Part shown: positions 1 through 9,955 of the stretch, in pieces
Numbering within the stretch: position 1 is the stretch's first letter
Layout: every line of letters starts with the position of its first letter
Assembly (NCBI RefSeq): GCF_029784165.1
Contig: NC_073696.1
Location: forward strand, 264,088,760-264,152,759
DNA from: Wyeomyia smithii
Taxonomy: Eukaryota; Arthropoda; Insecta; Diptera; Culicidae
Reading direction: 5' to 3'
DNA length: 64,000 bases
Position numbers and translations under genes: made by a program
The notes under the pieces: generated by a model
What the model saw: the letters and a program-made list of their open reading frames with translations, nothing else
What the model was told of the DNA's origin: nothing
Databases searched by the model: none

Positions 1-1057
1 TTAAGTTGGATGTAGGTATAATAACAATGAAATTATTAGATGTAAGTATAATTTTTGAAGTAATCCAATTTCAGTAGAATAAGAACTTCTTTTTGAAGCT
101 CGTTTTATCAGTAACTTACTCGAGCTCACTCTATTTTCTGACAACTTTAACCTTTTCCTGCACTTCATTTCATTTGTCAACACCCTCGTTTCCACTGCAG
201 ATGATTATGACATATAAGAAATGTTTTGTGCTGACAAGGGGTTGTCTATGAACCACGTAAACTGAGGCAAATGTCTTGTGTTTTCAATAAACGTAAATAA
301 TTCGTTAGTGGAACGAGATAAACGATTACTGTTTCCAGCAAAGATGCACATAATAGTAAAATCACAGACAGACGTCCAAGCAAGAACAATATTGATCGAA
401 AATTCCGTGTGAATTTTCATAGAATTGCGTTATAAATCATTTGTATACTAGCGCCGCCTGGTGACCTTATCGCTACAATACATTTTTTTTCGCTGGTGTA
501 TGAGGCTGGCGTCACTGGTAGCGCTATCTGGTTACGAATCGCTACTACAAATATCTTTACACAAGTTTGGAGCTGAGCTTGGACGTCTGTCAGCGGTAAA
601 TTGCTTCTTATGACTTTGAGAGTTAGTTCGCGATTTGTCCGCAGAGATGGCGCACGAATTCAACTTTTAATAGAAACATCCAAGAGACATGGTTTCTTCA
701 GCAAAGCTATTCAATTCAAACAAACTACTGAAGACGAAACGATTTAGCAAATCTCGATTGTAGAGCCACCAAATGTTGATACAGTTTTCTATGGTCTTGT
801 TTGTAAAAAACTGTTTTTAAACGATGCTTGATCAATTCAATGCAATCATTTATAACATTTTCTGTTATAGGTTATATGAACAAACTCACTAAATCGATCT
901 TATCACCTTCCTCGTAAGACATTGCTCGCTTTCTTCGTAAAACATTTGAATAAAACTTCAGAACTGTAAAGCACACATTAAACTTTGTTTCCTCCACATA
1001 CACAAGCAATCAGACCAACTCAAAGGTATGAACTAGGACCAGTCAGCCATAAAAGAC
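1..1057. other. Non-coding stretch, no gene recognised
   Basis: Only short ORFs without family features are present. Around 233-262 there is a motif (GGGGTTGTC followed by GAACCACG) resembling the ends of the small foldback repeat at 38335-38524. I see no other supported feature. Confidence 0.5.
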
Positions 1058-1181
1058 ATATCTCGCCAAACATGTGAAAAGGGCCCATGTGCCATATGTA
1101 AACAAGCCAAATTTTCTCGTTTTTTGTCAATACAAGCGAAATCTGCTCTTACCAATAAGATTTATTGATAAAAGAATTCAC
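1058..1181 (+). repeat. Left arm of a palindromic MITE split by a retrotransposon
   Basis: The arm begins ATATCTCGCC and contains AACATGTGAAAAGGGCCCAT. The reverse complement of 7074-7191 matches it closely at the outer end (through ACAAGCC) and again around AATAAGATTTNTTGATAAAA at the inner end. The two arms meet at a GAATTC-centred sequence, so the original unit was a hairpin of roughly 250 bp. The outer bases allow a TA target duplication. No coding capacity is visible. The superfamily is not assigned. Confidence 0.8.
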
Positions 1182-1635
1182 CTTGGGGCATTCTGTGCCG
1201 AACACGCATCAGTACTGGACGTGTTTGGTGATCGGTCCGATAGAGTATAAAACAAAAGACGTGTGAACAAGTGTTGGCATTGTTTGCCTGGTCGAGTGAA
1301 ATAAATCCGGGTTCAAGGTCGTTCCTTTGTGCAACTGTTTCGCATCGTGACTGCCAGCTGGTGCGTAAGCCGATTTGGCTGCTGGCTGGATTGTGCTACA
1401 GCAGTGGACGAGACACAAACGAGGAAAAAGAAGAAGCCATCAGTGTCAGCGAGTCGTATCGCTGTGTGGAGTGATCTCACACCTGGCTCGCTGCTGGTGG
1501 CTGTTTGGTGCTGCTGTATTGGTGCTGCTGGCTGTAACGGCTGCTACTTCGAACGATCGGACAACCAACCTTACTGGAAGGGAGAAATAAAAAGGTACGT
1601 GTTCTTGTCAGCGCTAGTGCGCTAAACATAGCGCG

Positions 1636-3006
1636 ATGGATGTAGATCCCTCGCCTCCCGCGCCACCATCCCCGAACCCCTCTGACCCTGACCCTTCTGT
1701 TACCCCCTCCCCTGTTCATTCTTCAGTCCCCCCTCGCCCCAGGCTTTACCCAGACGGAGCCCAGGGCAGCTATACTGTTTATTTTCGGCCAAAGGCAGGA
1801 CCGAAATCGAAAAAGTTGAACCTCTTGCAGATTTCTAAAGACCTGACGAAGGAGTACAAGGGCGTGACCGAAATTTCCAAGGTCCGGCCTAACAAGCTCC
1901 GTGTCGTGGTCGGTAACCTGAAAGAGGCCAACGATATAGCTTGCTCTGAGCTCTTCACACGCGAGTATCGCGTTTACATACCCGCACGAGACGTGGAGAT
2001 CGACGGTGTCATAACCGATTCGAGTCTGTCCGTCGAGTGTATACTGCAAAGTGCCAAAGGGTGCTTTAAGAACAAAACGTGTCCCGAAGTAAAGGTGCTC
2101 GACTGCAAGCAATTGCGGTCAGCATCGATCATCGGTGGCAAAACAGTATACACTCCGTCAGACTCGTTTCGAGTTACGTTCGCCGGGTCTGCACTACCAA
2201 GCCACGTCTCGATCCACCGGGTTCGTCTCCCTGTGAGGCTCTACGTGCCCCGCGTCATGAACTGCCTGAATTGCAAGCAGTTAGGCCATACAGCCGCCTA
2301 CTGCTGCAATAAGGCACGTTGTGGCAAGTGTGGGGAGTCTCATGCGGAAGATTCTTGCAGTGTTAACGCTGAAAAGTGTATTCACTGCGGAGAAAATCTG
2401 CATGAGCTCTCGACATGTGCGGTGTACATGCAGCGCAGGGATAAAATAAAACGGTCTCTCAAAGAGCGTTCAAAGCGTTCCTACGCTGACATGCTGAAGA
2501 AGACCGTTACCACTTCTCCCGTTACTTCGAACCCCTTCGATCTGTTGCCCTCTGAGGAAACCGATTCTGACGATTCACCAGCGGGAGCATCTTACGCCAA
2601 TCCTGGGGAGTCTAGAAAGAGGAAAAATATTTCCTCTCCTAAACTTCCCAGAAAAGGTCCTAAGATTTCTCAAAGTGAAATGAAAGTTACAAACAAACCA
2701 AACAGTGCTGCGGAAAAACCGAAGCAAACTCCTCCTGGGCTGGCAAATTTAAAGTCCCAGAAGGAGTTCCCAGCACTGCCAGGAACATCTAAAACCCCAG
2801 TTGCTCCTTTTACACTCCCAGTTGATGAAACAAACTCTGGATTAGTGAAATTTTCTGACATTGTGGACTGGATTTTTGAAACTTTCAATGTACCCGATCC
2901 AATTAAAATTTTTCTTACAGCATTCCTCCCAACAGTTAGATCATTTTTGAAGCAGTTGACTGCCCAATGGCCTCTCCTTGCAGCGATTGTATCCTTCGAT
3001 GCCTAA
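1636..3006 (+). CDS. Non-LTR ORF1 nucleic-acid-binding Gag-like protein
   Basis: The 456-residue protein starts with a proline-rich segment (about residues 5-35). A basic region follows and then three zinc knuckles between residues 210 and 261: one C-x2-C-x4-H-x4-C and two shortened relatives (CGKC..H..C and CIHC..H..C). A Ser/Pro/Lys-rich linker and a hydrophobic C-terminus complete it. In the I and Jockey groups such proteins bind the element RNA and form the ribonucleoprotein; this role is inferred from family knowledge. The start at 1636 is the first ATG in frame after the leader. The 3' end overlaps ORF2 by 29 bases in another frame, suggesting reinitiation or frameshift translation of ORF2. 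Confidence 0.93.
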   Translation: MDVDPSPPAPPSPNPSDPDPSVTPSPVHSSVPPRPRLYPDGAQGSYTVYFRPKAGPKSKKLNLLQISKDLTKEYKGVTEISKVRPNKLRVVVGNLKEANDIACSELFTREYRVYIPARDVEIDGVITDSSLSVECILQSAKGCFKNKTCPEVKVLDCKQLRSASIIGGKTVYTPSDSFRVTFAGSALPSHVSIHRVRLPVRLYVPRVMNCLNCKQLGHTAAYCCNKARCGKCGESHAEDSCSVNAEKCIHCGENLHELSTCAVYMQRRDKIKRSLKERSKRSYADMLKKTVTTSPVTSNPFDLLPSEETDSDDSPAGASYANPGESRKRKNISSPKLPRKGPKISQSEMKVTNKPNSAAEKPKQTPPGLANLKSQKEFPALPGTSKTPVAPFTLPVDETNSGLVKFSDIVDWIFETFNVPDPIKIFLTAFLPTVRSFLKQLTAQWPLLAAIVSFDA

Positions 3007-6000
3007 TTCAACTGCGTATATGAAGGATTCTATCTCTGTCTTACAGTGGAATTGTAGAAGTATTTTACCAAAAATTGATTCGTTTAAAGTTTTGATAAAT
3101 AAAAACAAATGCGATGCATTTTCCCTTTGTGAAACTTGGCTTACTTCAAATATTGATCTCAACTTCCATGATTTTAATATTATTCGCCTTGATCGAGACA
3201 CCCCATATGGAGGAGTACTTTTAGGGATTAAAAAGTGCTATTCTTTCTATCGTATTAACCTCCCCTCGATTCCAGGCATCGAAGTTGTCGCATGTCAAAT
3301 GACAATACAAGGTAAAGAGCTTTGTATTGCCTCAATATATATTCCTCCCAGAGCACAGGTTGGGCAACGGCTGCTCTTTGATTTAATAGAACTTCTTCCC
3401 TCGCCACGTTTGATTTTGGGAGACTTCAACTCTCATGGCGTGGCTTGGGGTTCCCCATACAATGATAACCGCTCCTCTTTAATCTATAACCTTTGCGATG
3501 ACTTCGACATGACTATTTTAAACAACGGTGAAATGACACGTATCCCGAAACCTCCAGCGCGCCCAAGCGCTTTGGATCTATCCTTATGTTCGACGTCGCT
3601 ACGGTTGGATTGCACATGGAAGGTAATCCTCGATCCTCACGGTAGCGACCATCTGCCTATTCTTATTTCAATTACTAACGGGTCAACTCGCATGCGACCA
3701 ATTGACATTCCGTATGACCTCACACGAAATGTCGATTGGAAGTTATACGAGGAAATGATTTCAAAAGCGGTCGAGTCGATTCAACATCATTCACCACTTG
3801 AAGAATACAACCTCCTCGCGGGCTTGATTCTCGACGCCGCGTTGCAAGCCCAAACGAAGAAATATCCCGGCGTAACGATCAAAGAACGGCCTCCCACTCC
3901 GTGGTGGGACCAAGAGTGCTCCGATGTCTACACGCAAAGATCCGACGCGTTTAAGGCCTACCAGACAGGAGGTATACCTGGCGACTATTTACGGTATTCG
4001 GAGCTTGATACCAAGCTTAAAAGCTTGGCTAAAGCAAAGAAACGTGGATATTGGCGTCGGTTCGTGAACGAGACGTCGAGGGAGACATCGATGAGCACTC
4101 TTTGGAACACAGCCCGAAGAATGCGGAATCGCGTAACAGTCAACGAAAGCGAGGAGTCTTCAAGTAGGTGGATATTTGATTTTGCCAGGAAAGTATGTCC
4201 GGACTCTGTTCCTGAGCAAAACATTGTTCGCGATGCGTCTCCGGGCCACGACGCGATAGAATCACCTTTTACGATGGCAGAATTTTCAGTTGCCCTCCTG
4301 TCCTGTAACAATAAAGCGCCTGGGTTAGATAGAATCAAATTCAACTTGTTAAAGAATCTATCCGGCAATGCCAAGAGGCGCTTGTTGAACTTGTTCAATA
4401 AGTTCCTGGAGCAAAACATTGTACCGCAGGATTGGAGGCAAGTGAAGGTGATCGCCATCCAAAAACCAGGGAAACCAGCTTCTAATCACAACTCTTATAG
4501 GCCGATTGCAATGCTATCCTGTATCCGGAAATTGATGGAAAAAATGATACTCCGTCGTTTAGACCACTGGGTCGAATCAAATGGTCTACTATCAGAAACT
4601 CAATTTGGCTTCCGCCGTGCCAAAGGGACGAATGATTGTCTTGCGTTGCTTTCAACAGATATTCAGCTGGCGTATGCTCGTAAAGAACAAATGGCGTCTG
4701 CGTTCTTGGACATTAAGGGGGCTTTTGATTCCGTTTCTATTGACATTCTTTCGGGTAAACTTCACCGACAAGGATTTTCTCCAATTTTGAACAATTTTTT
4801 GCACAATTTGTTGTCCGAAAAGCACATGCATTTTACGCATGGCGATTTGGCAACTTTTCGCATTAGCTACATGGGTCTTCCCCAGGGCTCATGTTTAAGC
4901 CCCCTTCTTTACAACTTTTATGTAAATGACATCGACGAATGTCTGGCAAATTCATGCACGATAAGACAACTTGCAGACGACAGTGTAATCTCTGTTACAG
5001 GAGCCAAAGCTGCCGATTTGCAAGGACCATTGCAAGATACCTTGGACAATTTGTCTGCTTGGGCTTTACAGCTAGGTATCGAATTCTCTCCGGAGAAGAC
5101 TGAGATAGTAGTTTTTTCTAGGAAGCATGAACCTGCTCAGCTTCAAACACAATTAATGGGTAAAACGATTTCTCAGGTTTTGGTACACAAATATCTTGGT
5201 GTCTGGTTCGACTCTAAAGGCACCTGGGGTTGTCACGTGAGGTATCTGATGAAAAAATGTCAACAAAGAGTGAATTTTCTTCGTACAATAACCGGACAAT
5301 GGTGGGGAGCCCATCCAGGAGACCTTATAAGGCTTTACCAAACAACGATATTGTCTGTTATTGAATACGGGTGTTTCTGCTTCCGCTCCGCAGCAAACAC
5401 ACATTTGATCAAACTGGAGCGAATACAATATCGTTGTTTGCGTATCGCCTTAGGTTGCATGCAGTCGACCCATACGATGAGTTTGGAGGTTTTAGCTGGA
5501 GTACTACCATTGAAAAACCGCTTCTGGAGCCTGTCTTCTCGTATTCTAATCAAATGTGAGGTCTTGAACCGTCCCGTGATTGAAAATTTTGAAAGGTTAA
5601 TCGAACTTAATTCTCAAACCCGTTTTATGACATTGTATTTCAATCACATGTCCCAAAATATTAACCCTTCTTCGAATATTCCAAATCGTGTCGACTTATC
5701 AAATACTTCTGATTCTACTGTGTTTTTCGATACATCCATGATAGAAGAAACTCGTGGAATCCCGGATCATTTACGCGTGCAGCAGATCCCTAAAATTTTT
5801 TCCAATAAATATCGAAACATCAACTGCGACAATATGTACTACACTGACGGATCACTTCTTGATGGGTCCACTGGCTTCGGTATCTTCAATAACAATTTAA
5901 CCGTCTCCCATAAGCTCGATAATCCTGCTTCTGTTTACGTCGCAGAATTAGCTGCAATTCAGTACACCCTAGGGATTATCGAAAAAATGCCCACGGACCA

Positions 6001-6685
6001 TTATTTCATCTTTACGGACAGTCTCAGTTCCATTGAGGCTCTCCGATCGATGAAAGATGTTAAGCACTCTCCGTATTTCCTGGGGAAAATACGGGAACAT
6101 CTGAGTGCTTTATCCGAAAAATCTACTCAGATTACCTTAGCGTGGGTCCCTTCTCACTGCTCGATACCGGGTAATGAGAAAGCGGACTCTTTGGCTAAGG
6201 TGGGCGCAACAAACGGTGATATTTATGAAAGACCAATTGCCTTTAATGAATTTTTCGCACTTGTACGTCAGAATACGATCATCAGTTGGCAAAATGCCTG
6301 GACCAGAGGGGAATTGGGAAGGTGGTTACATTCCATAATCCCCAAAGTATCGACGAACCCGTGGTTCAAGGGGTTGGATGTAGGTCGGGATTTCATTTGC
6401 GTGATGTCCCGGCTTATGTCCAATCACTATAGATTTGACGCGCTCCTCCGTCGTGTTGGGCTCGGGGAAAGTGGTATCTGTGCCTGTGGTGAAGGTTATC
6501 ACGACATAGAGCATGTGGTTTGGTCATGCCCTGTACACCGTGACGCCAGGTCTAAATTAATAGCTTCCCTGCAGGCCGAGGGTAGACAGCCGGCTGTTCC
6601 TGTTCGTGATGTCTTGGCGAGCCGTGACCTATCCTACATGTCCCTTATATACGTTTTCCTGAAATCCATCCACGCCCCAGTCTAG
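2978..6685 (+). CDS. Non-LTR ORF2: endonuclease, reverse transcriptase, RNase H
   Basis: The 1,235-residue polyprotein is uninterrupted. An APE-type endonuclease occupies about residues 15-230: QWNCRS near 23, GDFNSH near 150, and the catalytic SDHLP motif near 223. Reverse transcriptase covers about 430-750, with GLPQGSCLSPLLYN and the active-site LADD near 666. An RNase H domain lies at about 950-1090, with TDGS, an AELAA acidic motif, TDSLSS and the AWVPSHCSIPGNEKAD block. A C-terminal CACGEGYHDIEHVVWSC motif lies near 1168. The protein would nick target DNA and prime reverse transcription there. All catalytic motifs I can check are present, so the copy may be active. ORF1 lies immediately upstream. 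Confidence 0.95.
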   Translation: MQRLYPSMPNSTAYMKDSISVLQWNCRSILPKIDSFKVLINKNKCDAFSLCETWLTSNIDLNFHDFNIIRLDRDTPYGGVLLGIKKCYSFYRINLPSIPGIEVVACQMTIQGKELCIASIYIPPRAQVGQRLLFDLIELLPSPRLILGDFNSHGVAWGSPYNDNRSSLIYNLCDDFDMTILNNGEMTRIPKPPARPSALDLSLCSTSLRLDCTWKVILDPHGSDHLPILISITNGSTRMRPIDIPYDLTRNVDWKLYEEMISKAVESIQHHSPLEEYNLLAGLILDAALQAQTKKYPGVTIKERPPTPWWDQECSDVYTQRSDAFKAYQTGGIPGDYLRYSELDTKLKSLAKAKKRGYWRRFVNETSRETSMSTLWNTARRMRNRVTVNESEESSSRWIFDFARKVCPDSVPEQNIVRDASPGHDAIESPFTMAEFSVALLSCNNKAPGLDRIKFNLLKNLSGNAKRRLLNLFNKFLEQNIVPQDWRQVKVIAIQKPGKPASNHNSYRPIAMLSCIRKLMEKMILRRLDHWVESNGLLSETQFGFRRAKGTNDCLALLSTDIQLAYARKEQMASAFLDIKGAFDSVSIDILSGKLHRQGFSPILNNFLHNLLSEKHMHFTHGDLATFRISYMGLPQGSCLSPLLYNFYVNDIDECLANSCTIRQLADDSVISVTGAKAADLQGPLQDTLDNLSAWALQLGIEFSPEKTEIVVFSRKHEPAQLQTQLMGKTISQVLVHKYLGVWFDSKGTWGCHVRYLMKKCQQRVNFLRTITGQWWGAHPGDLIRLYQTTILSVIEYGCFCFRSAANTHLIKLERIQYRCLRIALGCMQSTHTMSLEVLAGVLPLKNRFWSLSSRILIKCEVLNRPVIENFERLIELNSQTRFMTLYFNHMSQNINPSSNIPNRVDLSNTSDSTVFFDTSMIEETRGIPDHLRVQQIPKIFSNKYRNINCDNMYYTDGSLLDGSTGFGIFNNNLTVSHKLDNPASVYVAELAAIQYTLGIIEKMPTDHYFIFTDSLSSIEALRSMKDVKHSPYFLGKIREHLSALSEKSTQITLAWVPSHCSIPGNEKADSLAKVGATNGDIYERPIAFNEFFALVRQNTIISWQNAWTRGELGRWLHSIIPKVSTNPWFKGLDVGRDFICVMSRLMSNHYRFDALLRRVGLGESGICACGEGYHDIEHVVWSCPVHRDARSKLIASLQAEGRQPAVPVRDVLASRDLSYMSLIYVFLKSIHAPV

Positions 6686-7073
6686 TCCCGTTCCCCTCCG
6701 TCTACACCCAACAAAACGACAAGAACACGTTTGAACCTTAAGCACAAAACCAGCAACCAGACCCCGCACAATAGAACCAGGACCCAAGGACTACGAGCCT
6801 CTGTCCCAACTCACGACATCGTGGCTCAGCAGAACGAATCCATACATGCCATTCGACGATTATCAGACGACCATTGAACAACAAAACACTGATTGGAAAT
6901 CCCATGCTAGTTTTAAGTTAGACTTAATTTCAGCTCGTAGTCGGCAGCGAGGATAAAAAATTTGCTTTAGTTTTTAAGTCATCAGATATAATTGGCGCCG
7001 TTAAACATTAAATTGTATTTGTGCCGTGTCAAATAAATGTTATGTGAAGAAAAAAAAAAAAAAAAGAATTCAC

Positions 7074-7191
7074 TTTTTATCAAAAAATCTTATTTGTACG
7101 AGTAGGTTAGGCTTGTATTAATTGAAAAACGTGAAATTGTGGCTTGTTTACATATGGCACATGGGCCCTTTTCACATGTTTAGCGAGATAT
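7074..7191 (-). repeat. Right arm of the palindromic MITE
   Basis: This is the inverted partner of 1058-1181. It ends in GCGAGATAT, the complement of the left terminus. It lies directly after the right target-site duplication of the I-group element, showing that the retrotransposon landed at the hairpin centre. Confidence 0.8.
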
Positions 7192-7551
7192 AGCCGCATG
7201 ATTCACGAGCATAACAATATGTGTGAGATTGCGGGCTTACGCGTGAGAGTAGTTGTACTCGAAGCTCGAACCAATTTTTTAACTCTGAGAGTGATATTTG
7301 TGTTTGGTGAGAGAAGTTTGCGTGTGGTGTTTCATTTTCCGTGTTTTCATAACACTGGGAATTATTTTTGGGATGATAATTCATTTTTTTATTCGGTTTA
7401 GTATGATTTCATATGAATAATCGTAATGCGATGTTGTAATGGGTTAACAAAATAAACTTAAGAACAAAACTTTGGGTTGATAAAAAAACATCGTTTGAAA
7501 ATAATAAAGATACACGCGAAAATCAATTTATTGCTAATATTAACCATTTTT
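7192..7551. other. A+T-rich spacer, nothing recognised
   Basis: No coding region, hairpin or repeat could be supported here. Confidence 0.5.
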
Positions 7552-7666
7552 GCCTTTCTCCTAGAAAGGTATAGCAATCACTGGAAAAACCGAAGGTATA
7601 AAAGTGGTCCCAATGGCCGAATGTCATATACCACTCGATTTATTTCGACGAACTGAGCATTTTCTG

Positions 7667-7710
7667 TATGTATGTATGTATGTATGTGTGTATGTGTGTG
7701 TGTGTATGTG
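7667..7710 (+). repeat. TATG/TGTG microsatellite
   Basis: A run of TATG units passes into TG units inside the first unit of the 7552-9488 repeat. A degenerate TG-rich tract lies at the same place in the second unit (about 8005-8055). Confidence 0.9.
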
Positions 7711-8585
7711 CAACTTTTTTTCTCACTCACTTTTCTCAGAGATGGCTGGACCGATTTTCATAAAATTAATTGCAAATGAAGGGTCTAGTTGCGCCATAGG
7801 TTGCAATTGAATTTCATTGCAATCGGATCAGAGTTACAACTGTGTCCGTTGTTCATAAAAATGTGAAATCACATAATGAAAGTAAACATATTGACTTTCT
7901 CCTAACGATAACTGGCTAAGTAAAAGGTAGAAAAATGATTGAAATGGCCGAATGTCATATACTACTCAACTCAGTTCGACGAATCGAGCATTTTCTGAAT
8001 ATATGCATGTATAGGTGTATATGTTTGTGTGTGGGTGCGTACGTGTGTATGTGCACCTTTCTTTTGAACTCACTTTTCTCCGAAATGGCCTGACCGATTC
8101 TTTCTATCTTGGTGTCAAATGAAGGGTCTATTTGCCGCTTAGGTTGCTATTGAATTTCATTGTAATCAAACTTTTAGTTTTGGCGCTGCGTCAGAATGTG
8201 AAAAACGCTTTTATATCTCAGAAGCTATGAAATAGTTGAATTTAAAGAAACGGGCTTTCAAACCCTTAAACAATGAATTACATAATGTTTAAACATGTGG
8301 TTTGAAAGTTATAGAAAGAAACGAAACCCGCAGACTGTTTAAAACTATAGCTACGAACAAAATATGTGGCCTCAACATCATTTGAATTTAATATTGTACT
8401 TTTTTAAATGTTTGCGGCCTTATTCGGGATTTAAGTTGAAATCAAAAGCCATTTCTATCATTGCATTTTTTGCCTTTCTCCTAGAAAGGTATAGCAATCA
8501 CTGCAAAAACTAAAGGTATAAAAGTGCTCAAAAGGGCCGAATGTCGTATACCACTCGACTCAGTTCGACGAGCTGAGCATTTTTT

Positions 8586-8598
8586 GCATGTGTGTACA

Positions 8599-8628
<30 letters not shown>
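8586..8628 (+). repeat. TG microsatellite
   Basis: An almost pure TG tract lies at the same relative place as the one at 7667-7710, in the third unit of the repeat. Confidence 0.9.
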
Positions 8629-8629
<1 letters not shown>

Positions 8630-9596
8630 AACGTCCTCCCGATCTCACTCGATTTTCTCAGAGACGGCTGAACCGATTTCAATGAAATTAATTGCAAATG
8701 AAAGGTCTAGTTGCCCTAAAAGACCATATTGAATTTCATTGTAATCTGAATTCTAGTTTAGAGGTTATGTATCAAAATGTGAAAAATCACGAAACATCAA
8801 TATCTCAGAAACTACAGAACCGATTTGAACAAAGTTGGTTTCAATTGAACGGGCTACCCAAAAAAACTCTTAACTTTTAAATTTTATGAAGATTGAACAT
8901 GTGGTTCAGAAGTTATGGAAAGAAACGTGTTCTGGAGACTATTTAATCTCACTCATGTTTCTCAAAGATGGCTGGACCGATTTCCATAAAATCAGTGTCA
9001 TATGGAAGGTCTTGTTGCCCCATATGACTCTATTGATTTTTTTTGCAAACGGATTATCACTTTGCCTCTTATGATTAAAAATGTGAAATCCAGCTATGAA
9101 AAGAAACATATTCCGAAGACTACATAAATTCACTATTTTTTCTCAGAGATGGTTGACCCGATTTCCCCAGAATTAGTATCAAATGAAAGGTCTAGCTGCC
9201 TCATAACACCCTATTGAATTCTGCTGTAATCGGAATGTAACTTCGTCTGTAATGTATCGAAATGTGAAAATCACTAAACTTCATTATCTTAGAAACTACA
9301 CAACCGATTTGAACAATATTGATATCGAATGAACGGGATAGTTAAGGGTTAACTGATGAATTTTGATCATATTTTATACTTTAATTACAACATCAATATT
9401 TTAGAACCCAAAGAGTGAATATATCTTTTTGGATTCAAGCATTCATGTAAATCTATTTTTACAAATAATAAGTTTGAATGAGAAAGGCTGAGTCTGACCG
9501 CTAGGTGGATTAATTTAGGTTTTTTCCAAACAAAATGAAAAAAAATATTTTTTTTACTAAAGTGTGTACAACTGTATAGTCATACTAATTTCAAGT

Positions 9597-9955
9597 TTTT
9601 TCAGTATATTTTTGAACCTAATTGCTATGACATACGTTGATAAGTCTCCATAAAACTCCAAAAAATTACATAAGAAATTAAAAATTTTAAATTATCTTTT
9701 TCTACAAAAACGCAAACTTTACTCAAACTTTTAACATATGTTTTAAGCAACGTATATTCTAATAAACCAATTAATCTGATAATTTCACGAATTTTTAGTG
9801 TGTTTTGAACCAAATTGCTATAATATACGAAAAACTTTGTTGATAAATCACTCAAAAATTCAAAAATTGCAAAAAAATGGAAAATTTTTAATCATCTTTT
9901 TCTACCAAAACGCAAATTTTCCGCAAACTTTTAACACATATTCTTGAAGGGCACA
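9597..9955 (+). repeat. Two-copy tandem duplication of about 185 bp
   Basis: The units at about 9597-9780 and 9785-9955 share, in order, TTTTGAACC, AATTGCTAT, ATACG, a Lys-codon-like A-rich tract, ATCTTTTTCTAC, AAAACGCAAA and AAACTTTTAACA. They differ by scattered substitutions and small indels. No coding capacity is seen. Confidence 0.75.

Larger units (their letters stand above)
1182..7061 (+). mobile_element. Full-length I-group non-LTR retrotransposon
   Basis: The 5.9-kb unit has a 5' leader of about 454 bp, two slightly overlapping ORFs, a 3' leader of about 365 bp and a terminal A-run at 7051-7066. Twelve-base direct repeats AAAAGAATTCAC lie at 1170-1181 and 7062-7073; the A's at the right repeat merge with the tail. 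ORF1 has three CCHC knuckles. ORF2 carries endonuclease, reverse transcriptase, RNase H and a C-terminal cysteine motif, an arrangement typical of the I and LOA groups. No stop interrupts either ORF, so the copy looks young. Placement in a named family (for example MosquI-like) would need a phylogeny. Confidence 0.93.
7552..9488 (+). repeat. Degenerate tandem-derived repeat with short terminal inverted repeats
   Basis: The stretch is bounded by GCCTTTCTC (7552-7560) and GAGAAAGGC (9480-9488). Diverged versions of one unit begin near 7552, 7890 and 8472. Each contains the motifs TAGAAAGGTATAGCAATCAC (absent from the middle unit), GGCCGAATGTC, TTCGACGA and GAGCATTTT, then a TG-rich microsatellite, then GATGGCTGGACCGATT-like and AATGAAGGGTCTAGTTG-like segments. 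Further partial units lie at 8930-9340. I recall similar sequences as abundant in mosquito genomes, but the class is not established here. No real ORF is present. Confidence 0.7.

Noticed and set aside
1477..2112. Minus-strand frames of 80 and 129 codons opposite ORF1 of the I-group element
   Set aside because: They are complements of strongly coding plus-strand sequence and carry no domain.
7552..9488. CRISPR-like array
   Set aside because: The units are long, diverged and carry microsatellites; there are no short direct repeats with unique spacers, and the genome is eukaryotic.
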